A stretch of DNA of 64,000 bases, from positions 5,957 through 69,956 of the forward strand of contig CAJZEE010000001.1 of assembly GCA_915066865.1 (NCBI GenBank). Direction: 5' to 3'. The position numbers and the translations under genes are program-made. The notes under the pieces are model-generated. The model searched no databases, was not told where the DNA came from, and was given only the letters and a program-made list of their open reading frames with translations. Below, one piece after another: positions 15,768 to 24,567 of the stretch (position 1 is the stretch's first letter; each line of letters opens with the position of its first letter). Origin of the DNA: an uncultured Veillonella sp. GTDB lineage: Bacteria > Bacillota > Negativicutes > Veillonellales > Veillonellaceae.

Positions 15768-16736
15768 ATGGGAAACAATATCATATATAAAAAGGATTAT
15801 GTTACGAGATTTAATTTAAAAACAGATACAAAGTTCCGATCTGAGTTAGTAGATTTATGTTTAAATGGTGAAATGAAAATTTCTAATATAAAGCAATGTT
15901 TAGCTATAGGTTGGAGTTGTGTTGATTTTGAATCTGATGACTACTCTGCGTTTTATGATACCGTAGTAGAGTATGTACATGGACAAAAGCGACGATTAAA
16001 TCCTGCTTTAAATATTTTTAAGTCGGCCCGTGAAAATGATCTGTTTTGGACGAGAGATCTAAATGGTGTGTATTGGATTTGTCGAGTCAAAAATCCTGCT
16101 ATGGCCTATTTAAATAAAGAGTTAGATATAGGTGCGATTTTGCCTGTTGAAGCTTATAAATTCGGACTTGAAGTACCTGGTCAGATAAAAGCGTCTTTTA
16201 ATAGACCTCATGGTGGTATTACTGAAAAGATAAAAAGCATCAATATTATTGAATATTCTAAGTTTGTGTTTAATAAATTATCTGGTGAAGATTACTATGA
16301 CGTTAATTTAAATATAACTGATAACGTAATAGCAAACTTACCAGATTTTGAATTGGAAGAGTTAGTAATTTCTTATCTTCAAATTGTTAAAGGGTATTAT
16401 CTTCTTTCGAACTCTATTGCTAATAAATCAACGACTGTAAAAATTGAATGTCAATTGATCTCCCGTGATGTAAATAATGTTAAAAAGGCTGTAGTACAAG
16501 TTAAAGGTCCGAAAGCGCAAGTTTTAGATGCTCTTGATTTTAAAGATTATGAAGACAAAGGCTATTATATCTACTTATATGCACCTTATATTGATAATTT
16601 AGAAAAAATGAAGAATGTAATTCGTATTTCGGATGAAGAGCTATATACATTCTATACGGAATATAAAACTATTTTGCCAGAATCTATTACTCTATTTGAA
16701 AATCTATTTAATATTGTGTTTAGTGAAAAGAAGTAA
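15768..16736 (+). CDS. Putative nuclease-like protein: PUA/EVE-like N-terminus plus Mrr-like E...QxK C-terminus (copy 1)
   Basis: Not a named family to me; 322 aa. The N-terminal half has the pattern of PUA/EVE-like modified-base reader domains in predicted restriction enzymes: LAIGWS (45-50), NDLFWTRDLNGVYWICRV (90-107) and VPGQIKASF (137-144). The C-terminal half resembles Mrr-type PD-(D/E)xK nucleases: a helix with E197/E198, then GYY (209-211), E227 in KIECQL, and Q244-V-K246 17 residues later, like the D...QxK of Mrr. A paralogue with the same landmarks is at 59813-60811. Start at 15768 (MGNNII), five bases after AAGGGGGA; the frame extends to 15747 without support. It stands alone between rpsI and a crotonase gene and is AT-richer than both. 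Nuclease activity is inference. Confidence 0.6.
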   Translation: MGNNIIYKKDYVTRFNLKTDTKFRSELVDLCLNGEMKISNIKQCLAIGWSCVDFESDDYSAFYDTVVEYVHGQKRRLNPALNIFKSARENDLFWTRDLNGVYWICRVKNPAMAYLNKELDIGAILPVEAYKFGLEVPGQIKASFNRPHGGITEKIKSINIIEYSKFVFNKLSGEDYYDVNLNITDNVIANLPDFELEELVISYLQIVKGYYLLSNSIANKSTTVKIECQLISRDVNNVKKAVVQVKGPKAQVLDALDFKDYEDKGYYIYLYAPYIDNLEKMKNVIRISDEELYTFYTEYKTILPESITLFENLFNIVFSEKK

Positions 16737-16826
16737 TTTCACATTTACATCCCCATCTAATTTTCCTATAATAAAGATATATAATCGAATTTTTTCGAAA
16801 ATGGATTTTCATATAGGAGAACTCAT

Positions 16827-17618
16827 ATGATTTATAATACAATTCAGTACGTAGTGGACAACGGCATTGGTACGTTGACGTTTAATCGTCCAACTGTGGC
16901 GAATGGTTTTAATATCGAGATGTGCAAGGAGATCCTTGAGGTCTTAGATAAAGCTCATAATGATGAAAGTGTTCGTGCATTGCTTATCAATGCAGAGGGA
17001 AAGGTGTTCTCTGCGGGTGGCGATTTAACAGAGATGGAGCGCGCTGTAAACGAAGGGGATACTGAGTCTTTATTTGAAATCGTTGAGCTAGTAGCTGAGA
17101 TTTCTATGGCCATGAAGAAGTTACCAAAACCTGTTATCATGAGCCTTCAAGGGGCTGCGGCAGGTGCTGCCTTCAATATGGCTTTGGCGGCGGACTTTGT
17201 TGTAGCTGCTAATAACGTACGCTTTATTCAAGCCTTCGTAAATGTAGGTCTTGCTCCTGATGCAGGCGGTTTATTCTTATTAACTCGCTCCATTGGCATG
17301 AACCGTGCTATGCATATTGTTATGACCGGTGAAGCCGTATCTGCTGAAAAGGGTAAGGAACTTGGCTTTGTGTATAAGGTTTGTGAATTAGAAGATTTAG
17401 AGACTGCTACAAGACGCCTTGTTGAGAAGTTGGCAAAAGGGCCTGCACAATCTTACCGCGTTATGAAGGAAATGATGTGGAATAGCTTCTTAGCGGGTTG
17501 GGAAGAGTACAAGAAGTTTGAGGTAGAAAACCAATGTAAATTAGGCCTTTCAGAGGACTTCAAAGAAGGCGTACGTGCTTTCACAGAGCGTCGCCGTCCT
17601 AAATTTGGTCAACAATAA
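16827..17618 (+). CDS. Enoyl-CoA hydratase/isomerase family protein (crotonase)
   Basis: 263-aa crotonase-fold enzyme acting on acyl-CoA thioesters. The oxyanion-hole segments are SAGGDLTEM (about residues 60-68) and GAAAGAAFNMALAADF (about 105-120). The catalytic region reads GLAPDAGGLFLLTRSIG, with Asp where hydratases carry the second catalytic Glu and no Glu at the first position. This resembles PaaG-type isomerases more than true hydratases. The specific substrate is unknown. It is a single gene with a GGAGAA site and its own terminator; no other fatty-acid or CoA genes are adjacent. Confidence 0.88.
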   Translation: MIYNTIQYVVDNGIGTLTFNRPTVANGFNIEMCKEILEVLDKAHNDESVRALLINAEGKVFSAGGDLTEMERAVNEGDTESLFEIVELVAEISMAMKKLPKPVIMSLQGAAAGAAFNMALAADFVVAANNVRFIQAFVNVGLAPDAGGLFLLTRSIGMNRAMHIVMTGEAVSAEKGKELGFVYKVCELEDLETATRRLVEKLAKGPAQSYRVMKEMMWNSFLAGWEEYKKFEVENQCKLGLSEDFKEGVRAFTERRRPKFGQQ

Positions 17619-17683
17619 TATTGATTTATGAATATACGGAATGGAATTTCCTGTAATTCATAAGAAAATACAAATATAATTAG

Positions 17684-17722
17684 AACCGATGTGGCTCCAA
17701 CTATTGAGTTACATCGGTTTTG
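17684..17722 (+). terminator. Intrinsic terminator after the crotonase gene
   Basis: A 9-bp perfect stem AACCGATGT/ACATCGGTT (17684-17692 with 17711-17719), an 18-base loop and a short T tract. Confidence 0.75.
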
Positions 17723-17788
17723 CTTTCATTACACAGAAAAAGTGTATATAATAGAACTATTGAAATAGTTTTAGGAGGTCATTATTAC

Positions 17789-18544
17789 ATGGCTCAAGAT
17801 ACAATTAAATGTTATGACAGCCCTAGCGATGTAGTTCAAGCATTGGCAGAGGATTTTATTGTTTTCACCAACGAGGAAATCAATCGCACTGAAACGTGTG
17901 TTGTTGGTATTACGGGCGGGACTGTTATTAATGGTTTATTAGAATTGCTTAATTCCCCAGAATATATTGAACGCCTCAATTGGGAACGCATATTCTTTGT
18001 GTGGACTGATGAGCGATTCTTGCCGCAATCTCATGAGGATAATTACTTCAATCGCGTGAAACCTTACTTGTTGTGTAAGGCGAAAGGGGCGGCTCATTTT
18101 TTGCCAATCAATACAGATTCTAAAACTGTAATAGAAGCGGCAGCGGAATACGAGAAAGAGGTTAAGAATGTTCTCAAGGCTTGTAAAAAAAGTGGACTAG
18201 ATTTGGCATTGCTCGATCTTGGTGAAGATGGTCATACAGCCGGCCTATTTGCAGGTTCTCATGCATTGCGTGTCACAGATCAAGACGTGGTAGCCGTTGA
18301 GGATGGAAAGGTATGGGAACGTATTTCTATGACCTTTTCGTTCTTAGCAAAATCTGATGCGGTTTGGTTTACCGTAACTGGTGAAAGTAAGCGAACTGCT
18401 TTGACAAAGGTATTGTATCAACGCGAAGATTACGAGGATTTACCTTGGGAAAAACGCATTGGTCGTGTATTGCCTGGAGCGGTGCTTTCACAAGAAGCTA
18501 TGATCTGGTATGTGGACAAGGCAGCCTATGATGATGTACACTAA
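17789..18544 (+). CDS. pgl: 6-phosphogluconolactonase
   Basis: 251-aa member of the NagB/Pgl sugar-phosphate family; it hydrolyses 6-phosphogluconolactone in the oxidative pentose-phosphate pathway. Motifs are GITGGTVINGLLELL (substrate loop), WTDERFLPQSHEDNYFNRV (about residues 72-90) and LALLDLGEDGHTAGLFAGSHAL (about 140-161), the Pgl signature with its catalytic GEDGHTAS-like segment. The start at ATG 17789 follows AGGAGG; the frame is open further upstream without a ribosome site. A TATAAT at 17747-17752 is a likely -10 box. No glucose-6-phosphate dehydrogenase gene is adjacent. Confidence 0.88.
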   Translation: MAQDTIKCYDSPSDVVQALAEDFIVFTNEEINRTETCVVGITGGTVINGLLELLNSPEYIERLNWERIFFVWTDERFLPQSHEDNYFNRVKPYLLCKAKGAAHFLPINTDSKTVIEAAAEYEKEVKNVLKACKKSGLDLALLDLGEDGHTAGLFAGSHALRVTDQDVVAVEDGKVWERISMTFSFLAKSDAVWFTVTGESKRTALTKVLYQREDYEDLPWEKRIGRVLPGAVLSQEAMIWYVDKAAYDDVH

Positions 18545-18580
18545 AGAGTATAAGTAGTAGTATTAATAAAGGAGATACAT

Positions 18581-18823
18581 ATGGGGTCTATAGGAACACC
18601 TGAATTAATAGTTATATTAGTGATTGCTCTAGTTATCTTCGGACCTGGTAAATTGCCTGAAGTCGGTAAAGCTATTGGTAAAGGCATCAATGAGTTTAAA
18701 GATGCTATTTCGGGGCCTAAAAAGGCTGTTGATGAAACGAAAGAAGCCGTTAAGAAAGCGACTACTATCGACGTAACAGCAGGGGCTAAGAACGACGATA
18801 AACATAAAGAAGCTAAGGATTAA
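18581..18823 (+). CDS. tatA: Sec-independent protein translocase subunit TatA/E
   Basis: 80-aa component of the twin-arginine export pore. It has a short N-terminal membrane helix ([29 protein letters not shown]), the FGP hinge and an amphipathic helix, then a charged Lys/Glu/Asp-rich tail. No tatC is in the neighbourhood. It lies 36 bases after pgl and 14 bases before a heavy-metal-binding domain gene, so the three could share a transcript. Confidence 0.93.
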   Translation: MGSIGTPELIVILVIALVIFGPGKLPEVGKAIGKGINEFKDAISGPKKAVDETKEAVKKATTIDVTAGAKNDDKHKEAKD

Positions 18824-18837
18824 TAGGAGGTAACACT

Positions 18838-19146
18838 ATGTGCAAAGATTGTGGTTGTGGCGAAGATAATGGCGTTGTAACAAAGGTATTTACCGTTCCG
18901 GGGATGATGTGTAATAACTGTAAAGAAACAGTTGAAGGTGCATCTCTAGGTTTACCTGGAGTATTAAGTGCAGAAGTAGATTTGCCAGAAAAGACGGCTA
19001 CCGTTTCTTTTGATCCAACAAAAGCATCTGTAGAAGTTATTACAAAAGCCATTGAACGAACTGGCTTTGAAGTGGCAGGCGTTACAGACGGTGTACAAAA
19101 ACATAGTCATGGATTACTAGGCACTTTGAAACGTCTCTTCAAATAA
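18838..19146 (+). CDS. Heavy-metal-associated (HMA) domain protein, CopZ-like
   Basis: 102-aa cytoplasmic protein. A cysteine-rich start (C2, C5, C7) is followed by one HMA fold at about residues 15-80, with the metal-binding C25-x2-C28 in PGMMCNNC. The latter half of the fold is TATVSFDPTKASVEVITKAIERTGFEV. The C-terminal extension has HSHG and a basic end. Copper-chaperone function is typical of the fold, but the extra N-terminal cysteines and the lack of a metal ATPase neighbour leave the metal open. Confidence 0.88.
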   Translation: MCKDCGCGEDNGVVTKVFTVPGMMCNNCKETVEGASLGLPGVLSAEVDLPEKTATVSFDPTKASVEVITKAIERTGFEVAGVTDGVQKHSHGLLGTLKRLFK

Positions 19147-19159
19147 TCGAACCGATGGA

Positions 19160-19196
19160 GCTGTATTGAAACCTTGTTTCGATGCAGCCCTTTTTT
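19160..19196 (+). terminator. Intrinsic terminator after the HMA gene
   Basis: A 13-bp stem with three G-U pairs (19160-19172 with 19176-19188), CTT loop, then CC and six T. Confidence 0.85.
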
Positions 19197-19214
19197 GTTT
19201 AAAGAGGTAATACG

Positions 19215-19658
19215 ATGATACGTAAGTTTGATGCTAAAAATTTTAAGTGGGATGGTATTGAAACCTTGGTTTATAAACAAGATGGTAGTCCTTTTAAAGA
19301 TGTAACACGTCAAGTATTATACGATGGTGCTTATGATATTCCCTGTCAATTCCGCTATTTTGAATGTTTGCCAGGGGGATATTCTACCTTAGAGTATCAC
19401 GATCATACTCATATGGTTATGATATTCCGCGGCAAAGGGCAAGTCTTATTGGGTGATGAAATCCACGATGTAGAAGCTGGTGACTTTATCGAAATTCCAG
19501 GCAAAACAATTCATCAATTCCGTGCTAATAAGGGTGATTATATTGGTTTTCTTTGTTTGGTAAATCAAGACCGGGATAAGGTGAAATTATTATCCCCTGA
19601 AGAGATGGAAATGTTACGAGCAAATCCTAAAATCAAAGAATTCTTGGAAAGTTGTTGA
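19215..19658 (+). CDS. Cupin-domain protein
   Basis: 147-aa small beta-barrel protein. The cupin motif 1 is recognisable in LEYHDHTHMVMIFRGKGQVLLG (histidines as metal ligands), and motif 2 in DFIEIPGKTIHQFRA. The likely role is binding of a metal and a small molecule, or an isomerase/dioxygenase reaction; nothing narrows it further. It lies 16 bases before a DASS transporter gene, so it probably shares that transcript and may relate to the same substrate. Confidence 0.85.
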   Translation: MIRKFDAKNFKWDGIETLVYKQDGSPFKDVTRQVLYDGAYDIPCQFRYFECLPGGYSTLEYHDHTHMVMIFRGKGQVLLGDEIHDVEAGDFIEIPGKTIHQFRANKGDYIGFLCLVNQDRDKVKLLSPEEMEMLRANPKIKEFLESC

Positions 19659-19674
19659 GTCTGGTGGAGGTTCT

Positions 19675-21078
19675 ATGAATACTTTTACACGAGCGGCCCT
19701 TACCGTTTTAGTGGGCCTCGTCATTTGGTTTTTACCTCATACAGAGGCAATCAAGCCTGAAGGTTGGCATTTATTAGCTATCTTTACGGCTACTATTGTG
19801 GGTTTTATCTTGCGACCTTGGCCAACGGGCATTATGGCGCTTTTTGGTATTGTTGTAGCCGTAGCCACTAATTCCATCACTATGGTACAGGCTCTAGGTG
19901 GCTATGCAGAGGCGAATGTGTGGCTTATCGTAGCGGCCGTATTCTTTTCACGAGGTATTATTAATTCTGGCCTTGGTAAGCGTATTGCGTACACCTTGAT
20001 TCGCTCTTTTGGCACAAGCTCATTAAAGCTTGCCTATGCGTTGGCTTGTACGGACTTGATTATTTCTCCAGCTACACCATCTAATACGGCGCGTGGAGGT
20101 GGTATTGTATTCCCCATTGTACAAAATATTTCCTTAGCTTTTGGTTCTGAACCTTATGGTAATACGGCCCGCCGCATTGGGGCGTACTTGATGACGACGG
20201 CACATACTATTAACACTATTACTGTGACGATTTTCTTGACCGCATGTAGCGGTAATTTGCTTATTACGTCTTTAGGTGCTAAACTGTTTGGCTATGATAT
20301 ATCTTGGTGGGAATGGTTTCAAGCAGGTGTCATTCCTGGTGTGATTTGTATGATTTTGATGCCTTGGTTTATCTATAAAATCTATCCACCAGAAATTAAG
20401 GAAACACCAGAGGCTGCTGCAATGGCTCAAAAAGAACTAGAGGCTCTTGGACCTATTACGAAGGCTGAAATTTCTGTTGCTATTATCTTTGTACTTTGCA
20501 TTTTGCTTTGGGCGACAGCGATTTGGACTAAGCTTCATCCTACAGCTGTTGCGATGATGGGGGTTCTGGCGTGTGTTGTGACTGGCTCTCTTAGGTGGGA
20601 GGATATCTTGGGTGAACGCACCGGTTGGGATATCCTTATCTGGATGGGCACGCTTGTCGGCATGGCTGGACTTCTTGGTAAACTTGGTGTAGTAGCTGTG
20701 TTTGCAGACTTTATAAGTCAACATTTAGCTGGCTTCGATTGGTTCTGGGCATCCTTTATCATTTCCGCTACCTTTGTGTATTCTCAGTATTTCTTTGCCA
20801 GTGGTACGGCGCGTATTACGGCTCTGTTCTCTGCCTTTGCAGCTATTTTAGTGGCGATGGGGGCTCCTATTCCGTTTACAATATTGCTCTTTGGTTTGAT
20901 GAACAGCCCTGGCTGTACATTGACTCACTATAGTTCAGGTGTAACACCGATTTTCTTCGGTGCTGGTTATGTGCCACAAGGTACGTGGTGGCGCGTAGGC
21001 CTTGCCATTTCTGTGGTAAGTTTCCTCATTCATTTCTGGGGCGGCACTTTTGGCATGTGGCTCTTTGGTATTTTATAA
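19675..21078 (+). CDS. DASS/SLC13-family anion symporter or exchanger (paralogue 1)
   Basis: 467-aa inner-membrane transporter with about 12 helices, for di- or tricarboxylates or sulfate. The DASS signature is clear: IISPATPSNTARGGGIVFPI (about residues 126-145), with the matching second-repeat segment YFFASGTARITALFSAF near residue 370 and an NSPGCTLTHYSSGVTPIFF motif near 410. It resembles plant 2-oxoglutarate/malate and bacterial CitT-type carriers. The second copy at 54757-56160 has exactly the same length and lies with citrate lyase; this one lies behind a cupin gene, and its substrate is not indicated. Confidence 0.9.
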   Translation: MNTFTRAALTVLVGLVIWFLPHTEAIKPEGWHLLAIFTATIVGFILRPWPTGIMALFGIVVAVATNSITMVQALGGYAEANVWLIVAAVFFSRGIINSGLGKRIAYTLIRSFGTSSLKLAYALACTDLIISPATPSNTARGGGIVFPIVQNISLAFGSEPYGNTARRIGAYLMTTAHTINTITVTIFLTACSGNLLITSLGAKLFGYDISWWEWFQAGVIPGVICMILMPWFIYKIYPPEIKETPEAAAMAQKELEALGPITKAEISVAIIFVLCILLWATAIWTKLHPTAVAMMGVLACVVTGSLRWEDILGERTGWDILIWMGTLVGMAGLLGKLGVVAVFADFISQHLAGFDWFWASFIISATFVYSQYFFASGTARITALFSAFAAILVAMGAPIPFTILLFGLMNSPGCTLTHYSSGVTPIFFGAGYVPQGTWWRVGLAISVVSFLIHFWGGTFGMWLFGIL

Positions 21079-21085
21079 TATATTC

Positions 21086-21114
21086 AATCCCTCACTACGA
21101 TGAGGGATTTTTCT
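21086..21114 (+). terminator. Intrinsic terminator after the first DASS gene
   Basis: A 9-bp perfect stem AATCCCTCA/TGAGGGATT (21086-21094 with 21101-21109), then a T-rich tract. Confidence 0.88.
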
Positions 21115-21289
21115 TGTTATATCTATATTTTTATACCTTACTAGGTTTGCTATAGTTTTTGGGTATGGTGAACTTCATAAAAAAACTATGATGAATCTAT
21201 AGAATTTATTGTGAATTATCTTGCGCGGGATAATATAACGTGTTATTATTATTCCGTGATTATTATTACAGAATATTTTAGGAGGAAAC

Positions 21290-21421
21290 ATGTTAGGTTT
21301 AGTCATTAGCTTATTGATTATTGCGCTAGTCGTGATTATTAATGACATTCGAATTATGAACAACAACTTAACACGTTTTTGTCTTAGAAGTTCCGCGAAT
21401 GGTTTAATATACAATCAATAA
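21290..21421 (+). CDS. Candidate ilv operon leader peptide (43 aa), IlvL-like
   Basis: Short frame behind a strong TAGGAGG site (21279-21285). It begins MLGLVISLLIIALVVIINDI; 15 of residues 2-22 are Ile, Leu or Val, the three products of the pathway. The core VISLLIIALVVII closely resembles the VISLVVISVVVIII core of the E. coli IlvL leader peptide. It ends 110 bases before an intrinsic terminator that immediately precedes ilvD. This layout fits ribosome-stalling attenuation. The alternative is a real small membrane protein, since a membrane helix also needs such residues; position favours the leader. A weak promoter candidate is TTGTGA (21209) with TAATAT (21231). Confidence 0.65.
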   Translation: MLGLVISLLIIALVVIINDIRIMNNNLTRFCLRSSANGLIYNQ

Positions 21422-21531
21422 GATTTGACTATATGGTTTGTTTCTTATGTGTATATTTTCCAAGGGATACATAGGATTATTTATGTATATAGGAATTCTG
21501 TAAACAAAAGGAATATCATTTGTAAACTTTT

Positions 21532-21560
21532 AAGACGATTCATTGGAATCGTCTTTTTTT
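21532..21560 (+). terminator. Attenuator-type intrinsic terminator upstream of ilvD
   Basis: A 9-bp perfect stem AAGACGATT/AATCGTCTT (21532-21540 with 21547-21555), followed by T residues through 21560, 53 bases before the ilvD start. Its left arm (21527-21536) can also pair with 21381-21390 inside the leader-peptide frame (nine Watson-Crick pairs and one G-U), a possible antiterminator. Confidence 0.82.
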
Positions 21561-21569
21561 ATGCGTCGT

Positions 21570-21595
21570 GAAAGCTGTCCAAGTGGATGCTTTCA
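21570..21595 (+). promoter_or_regulatory. Hairpin just upstream of the ilvD ribosome site
   Basis: GAAAGC pairs with GCTTTC around a TCCAAGTGGA core. A very similar hairpin precedes the pyk ribosome site (50872-50898). Role unknown. Confidence 0.4.
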
Positions 21596-21612
21596 AAAGT
21601 GAGGAGATTAAC

Positions 21613-23283
21613 ATGAGTTGTAGAAGTGACAATTTGAAAACAGGCGTAGCACGTGCACCACACAGATCTTTATTAAAAGCTCTGGGTTTTGTTGATGAAG
21701 AAATGGGTAGACCAGTCATCGGTATTGCCAACTCTTTCAATGAAATTATCCCTGGTCACGTAGGCTTGAAAAATATTGTACAAGCCGTAAAAGACGGTAT
21801 CCGCAACGCAGGTGGTGTGCCAATCGAGTTCAATACTATCGGTATTTGCGATGGTTTGGCAATGAACCATATCGGCATGAAATACTCCTTAGTTACACGT
21901 AATATTATTGCAGATTCTATCGAAGCTACTGCTATGGCTACACCATTCGATGCGATGGTATTCATTCCAAATTGCGATAAGGTAGTACCAGGCATGTTGA
22001 TTGCAGCTGCTCGCCTTAATATCCCATCTGTATTCATATCTGGTGGGGCCATGCTAGCTGGTGTACATAAAGGTAAAAAAATTGGTTTGTCCGACGTATT
22101 CGAAGCCGTAGGCAAACATCAAACTGGTGAAATGGATGATGCTGAGTTAGCTGATATCGAAAATACGGCATGTCCTACATGTGGTTCTTGCTCTGGTATG
22201 TATACGGCAAATACAATGAACTGCTTAACAGAAGCTCTCGGTATGGGCCTTCCTGGCAATGGTACAATCCCAGCGGTATATTCTGAACGTTTGCGTTTAG
22301 CTAAGTTAGCTGGTATGCAAGCGGTAGAGGTATTAAAAGCAAACCTTCGCCCTAAAGATATTATGACTCGTGAAGCCTTTGAAAATGCGGTAGCTCTTGA
22401 TATGGCTTTGGGTGGCTCCTCTAATACGGCGCTTCATTTACCGGCTATTGCTCACGAAGCAGGTGTACCACTATCCTTAGACGATTTCGATCGCATCGCC
22501 CAAAATACACCTCAATTATCTAAATTATCACCATCTGGTGTATACTTCATCGAAGACTTGTACGCTGCAGGTGGTGTATCTGCGGTGTTGAAACGTTTAG
22601 CAGAAAATGGTCGCCTTCATACAGATTGCAAAACTGTTGCTCTTAAAACACAAGGTGAAATTGCAGCGGCAGCTCATGTTGTGGATGAAGATGTTATTCA
22701 CCCATGGGATAATCCAGTACATGAAACTGGTGGTATCGCGGTTCTTAAAGGCAATCTCGCTGAAGATGGCTCCGTTGTAAAAGCCGGTGCTGTAGATGCA
22801 GATATGCTTGTTCACTCTGGTCCAGCAAAGGTATTCAACAGCGAAGAAGAAGCGGTTGAAGCTATTACAGGCGGTAAAATCGTGAAAGGTGATGTTGTAG
22901 TTATCCGCTACGAAGGCCCTAAAGGCGGTCCTGGTATGCGTGAAATGTTGACACCAACATCTATGATTGCCGGTATGGGGCTCGATAAAGATGTAGCATT
23001 GTTGACAGATGGACGCTTCTCCGGTGCGACTCGTGGTGCTTCTATCGGTCACGTATCTCCAGAAGCAGCAGCAGGCGGTACCATTGCCATCGTTGAAGAT
23101 GGTGATATTATCAACATCGATATTCCAAACGGTAAATTGGAACTAGCTGTATCTGATGATGAAATCACTCGTCGTAAAGCTGCATTGAAACCGTTCAAAT
23201 CCAATGTAACTGGATATCTTAAAAAATACGCTCTTCACGTATCCTCTGCTGCACAAGGTGCTATCGAAGTATTTGAAGACTAA
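21613..23283 (+). CDS. ilvD: Dihydroxy-acid dehydratase
   Basis: Iron-sulfur enzyme (556 aa) that makes the 2-oxoacids of valine and isoleucine from dihydroxy acids. Family landmarks are [13 protein letters not shown], the cysteine motif [10 protein letters not shown], then [19 protein letters not shown] (cluster and active-site region), [20 protein letters not shown] and near the C-terminus [23 protein letters not shown]. The start is the ATG at 21613, behind GAGGAG; the frame extends upstream to 21568 without support and into the leader hairpin. First structural gene of the ilv operon. Confidence 0.97.
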   Translation: MSCRSDNLKTGVARAPHRSLLKALGFVDEEMGRPVIGIANSFNEIIPGHVGLKNIVQAVKDGIRNAGGVPIEFNTIGICDGLAMNHIGMKYSLVTRNIIADSIEATAMATPFDAMVFIPNCDKVVPGMLIAAARLNIPSVFISGGAMLAGVHKGKKIGLSDVFEAVGKHQTGEMDDAELADIENTACPTCGSCSGMYTANTMNCLTEALGMGLPGNGTIPAVYSERLRLAKLAGMQAVEVLKANLRPKDIMTREAFENAVALDMALGGSSNTALHLPAIAHEAGVPLSLDDFDRIAQNTPQLSKLSPSGVYFIEDLYAAGGVSAVLKRLAENGRLHTDCKTVALKTQGEIAAAAHVVDEDVIHPWDNPVHETGGIAVLKGNLAEDGSVVKAGAVDADMLVHSGPAKVFNSEEEAVEAITGGKIVKGDVVVIRYEGPKGGPGMREMLTPTSMIAGMGLDKDVALLTDGRFSGATRGASIGHVSPEAAAGGTIAIVEDGDIINIDIPNGKLELAVSDDEITRRKAALKPFKSNVTGYLKKYALHVSSAAQGAIEVFED

Positions 23284-23325
23284 TACTAGACTTTCATTTA
23301 ATACTAACTAGAGGAGATAGTGTAC

Positions 23326-24549
23326 ATGCACAAATTATATGATTTTATGGAGGCTCGAGAGCGATTAAGCACAATCACGGTGAAAACGAAATTGCTTCAC
23401 AGCGATGTGTTTTCTGACGAGTGCGAAAATGATGTATATATCAAGCCAGAAAACTTGCAAATAACAGGCTCTTTTAAGGTTCGTGGAGCTTATAATAAAA
23501 TTGCAAAGCTGACAGAAGAGGAAAAGGCGCGCGGTGTTATCGCTGCGTCTGCTGGTAATCATGCACAAGGCGTGGCCCTTGCTGCGAAACGCCTTGGCAT
23601 TAAAGCGACTATTGTTATGCCGAAACACACGCCTCTTATAAAGGTTAATGCAACAAAACAGTACGGCGCAGATGTCGTATTACATGGTGAAATCTATGAT
23701 GAAGCTTGCCAAAAAGCGATGGAACTCCAACAAGAACATGGTTATGTGTTCGTCCATCCCTTCGATGATGAAGATGTAATTGAAGGGCAAGGGACAATTG
23801 CTCTCGAGGTTCTCGATGAACTTCCTGATGCAGATGTATTGCTTGTTCCTGTTGGGGGCGGTGGTATCGTATCTGGTATTGCGGCAGCGGCAAAGTTAAA
23901 AAATCCGCGCGTTAAGATTATCGGTGTAGAGCCTGAAGGTGCCGCAAGTGCAATCGCTGCATTAAAGGCTGATCATCCGGTACCACTCGATGAAGTGGCG
24001 ACGATTGCAGATGGTACGGCAGTACGTCAAATTGGGGAAACTACATTAGAATATATCAAACAATATGTAGATGAAATTATTACCGTTTCTGATTATGAAT
24101 TGATGGAAGCATTTTTATTACTTGTTGAAAAACATAAGTTAGTAGCAGAAAATTCCGGTATTTTGCCACTCGCTGGTCTTAAGAAATTAGAGTGCCGCGA
24201 TAAAAAGGTGGTAGCTATCGTCAGCGGTGGTAATATCGACGTACTTACTATATCGTCCATGATTAATAAAGGTCTCGTATTGCGTGGTCGTATCTTTACC
24301 TTCTCCGTTAATCTTCCTGATAAACCAGGCCAGTTAGTGGCTGTATCTCAAATGTTAGCCGATGCAGATGCAAATGTTATTAAACTTGACCATAATCAGT
24401 TCAAAAACCTTGACCGTTTCCATGAAGTGGAATTGCAAGTAACGGTAGAAACAAATGGTGAAGAGCATATCCAACACATTATTGATACTTTCAAACATAA
24501 TGGTTACATTATTAAACGATTAAATTCCAGCGAGATTTTATCTGAATAG
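23326..24549 (+). CDS. ilvA: Threonine ammonia-lyase (threonine deaminase), medium form with ACT domain
   Basis: PLP enzyme (407 aa) that converts threonine to 2-oxobutyrate, the first step of isoleucine synthesis. The PLP lysine is K51 in GSFKVRGAYNK. SAGNHAQGVALAAKRLG and the VPVGGGGIVSGIA phosphate-binding loop follow. A single ACT-type regulatory domain occupies about residues 325-405 (FSVNLPDKPGQLVAVSQML), so this is the medium form rather than the long biosynthetic one with two regulatory repeats. Start at ATG 23326 behind GAGGAG. Its place in the ilv operon supports a biosynthetic role. Confidence 0.94.
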   Translation: MHKLYDFMEARERLSTITVKTKLLHSDVFSDECENDVYIKPENLQITGSFKVRGAYNKIAKLTEEEKARGVIAASAGNHAQGVALAAKRLGIKATIVMPKHTPLIKVNATKQYGADVVLHGEIYDEACQKAMELQQEHGYVFVHPFDDEDVIEGQGTIALEVLDELPDADVLLVPVGGGGIVSGIAAAAKLKNPRVKIIGVEPEGAASAIAALKADHPVPLDEVATIADGTAVRQIGETTLEYIKQYVDEIITVSDYELMEAFLLLVEKHKLVAENSGILPLAGLKKLECRDKKVVAIVSGGNIDVLTISSMINKGLVLRGRIFTFSVNLPDKPGQLVAVSQMLADADANVIKLDHNQFKNLDRFHEVELQVTVETNGEEHIQHIIDTFKHNGYIIKRLNSSEILSE

Positions 24550-24567
24550 CTGGTTGAAAGGGTTCCT

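Noticed and set aside
21175..21414. 79-codon minus-strand frame opposite the ilv leader
   Set aside because: No ribosome site, and it is the antisense shadow of the better supported leader peptide.
21422..21612. T-box riboswitch upstream of ilvD
   Set aside because: No T-box consensus (AGGGTGGNACCGCG-like) and no specifier-loop arrangement could be seen; the leader-peptide model explains the terminator better.
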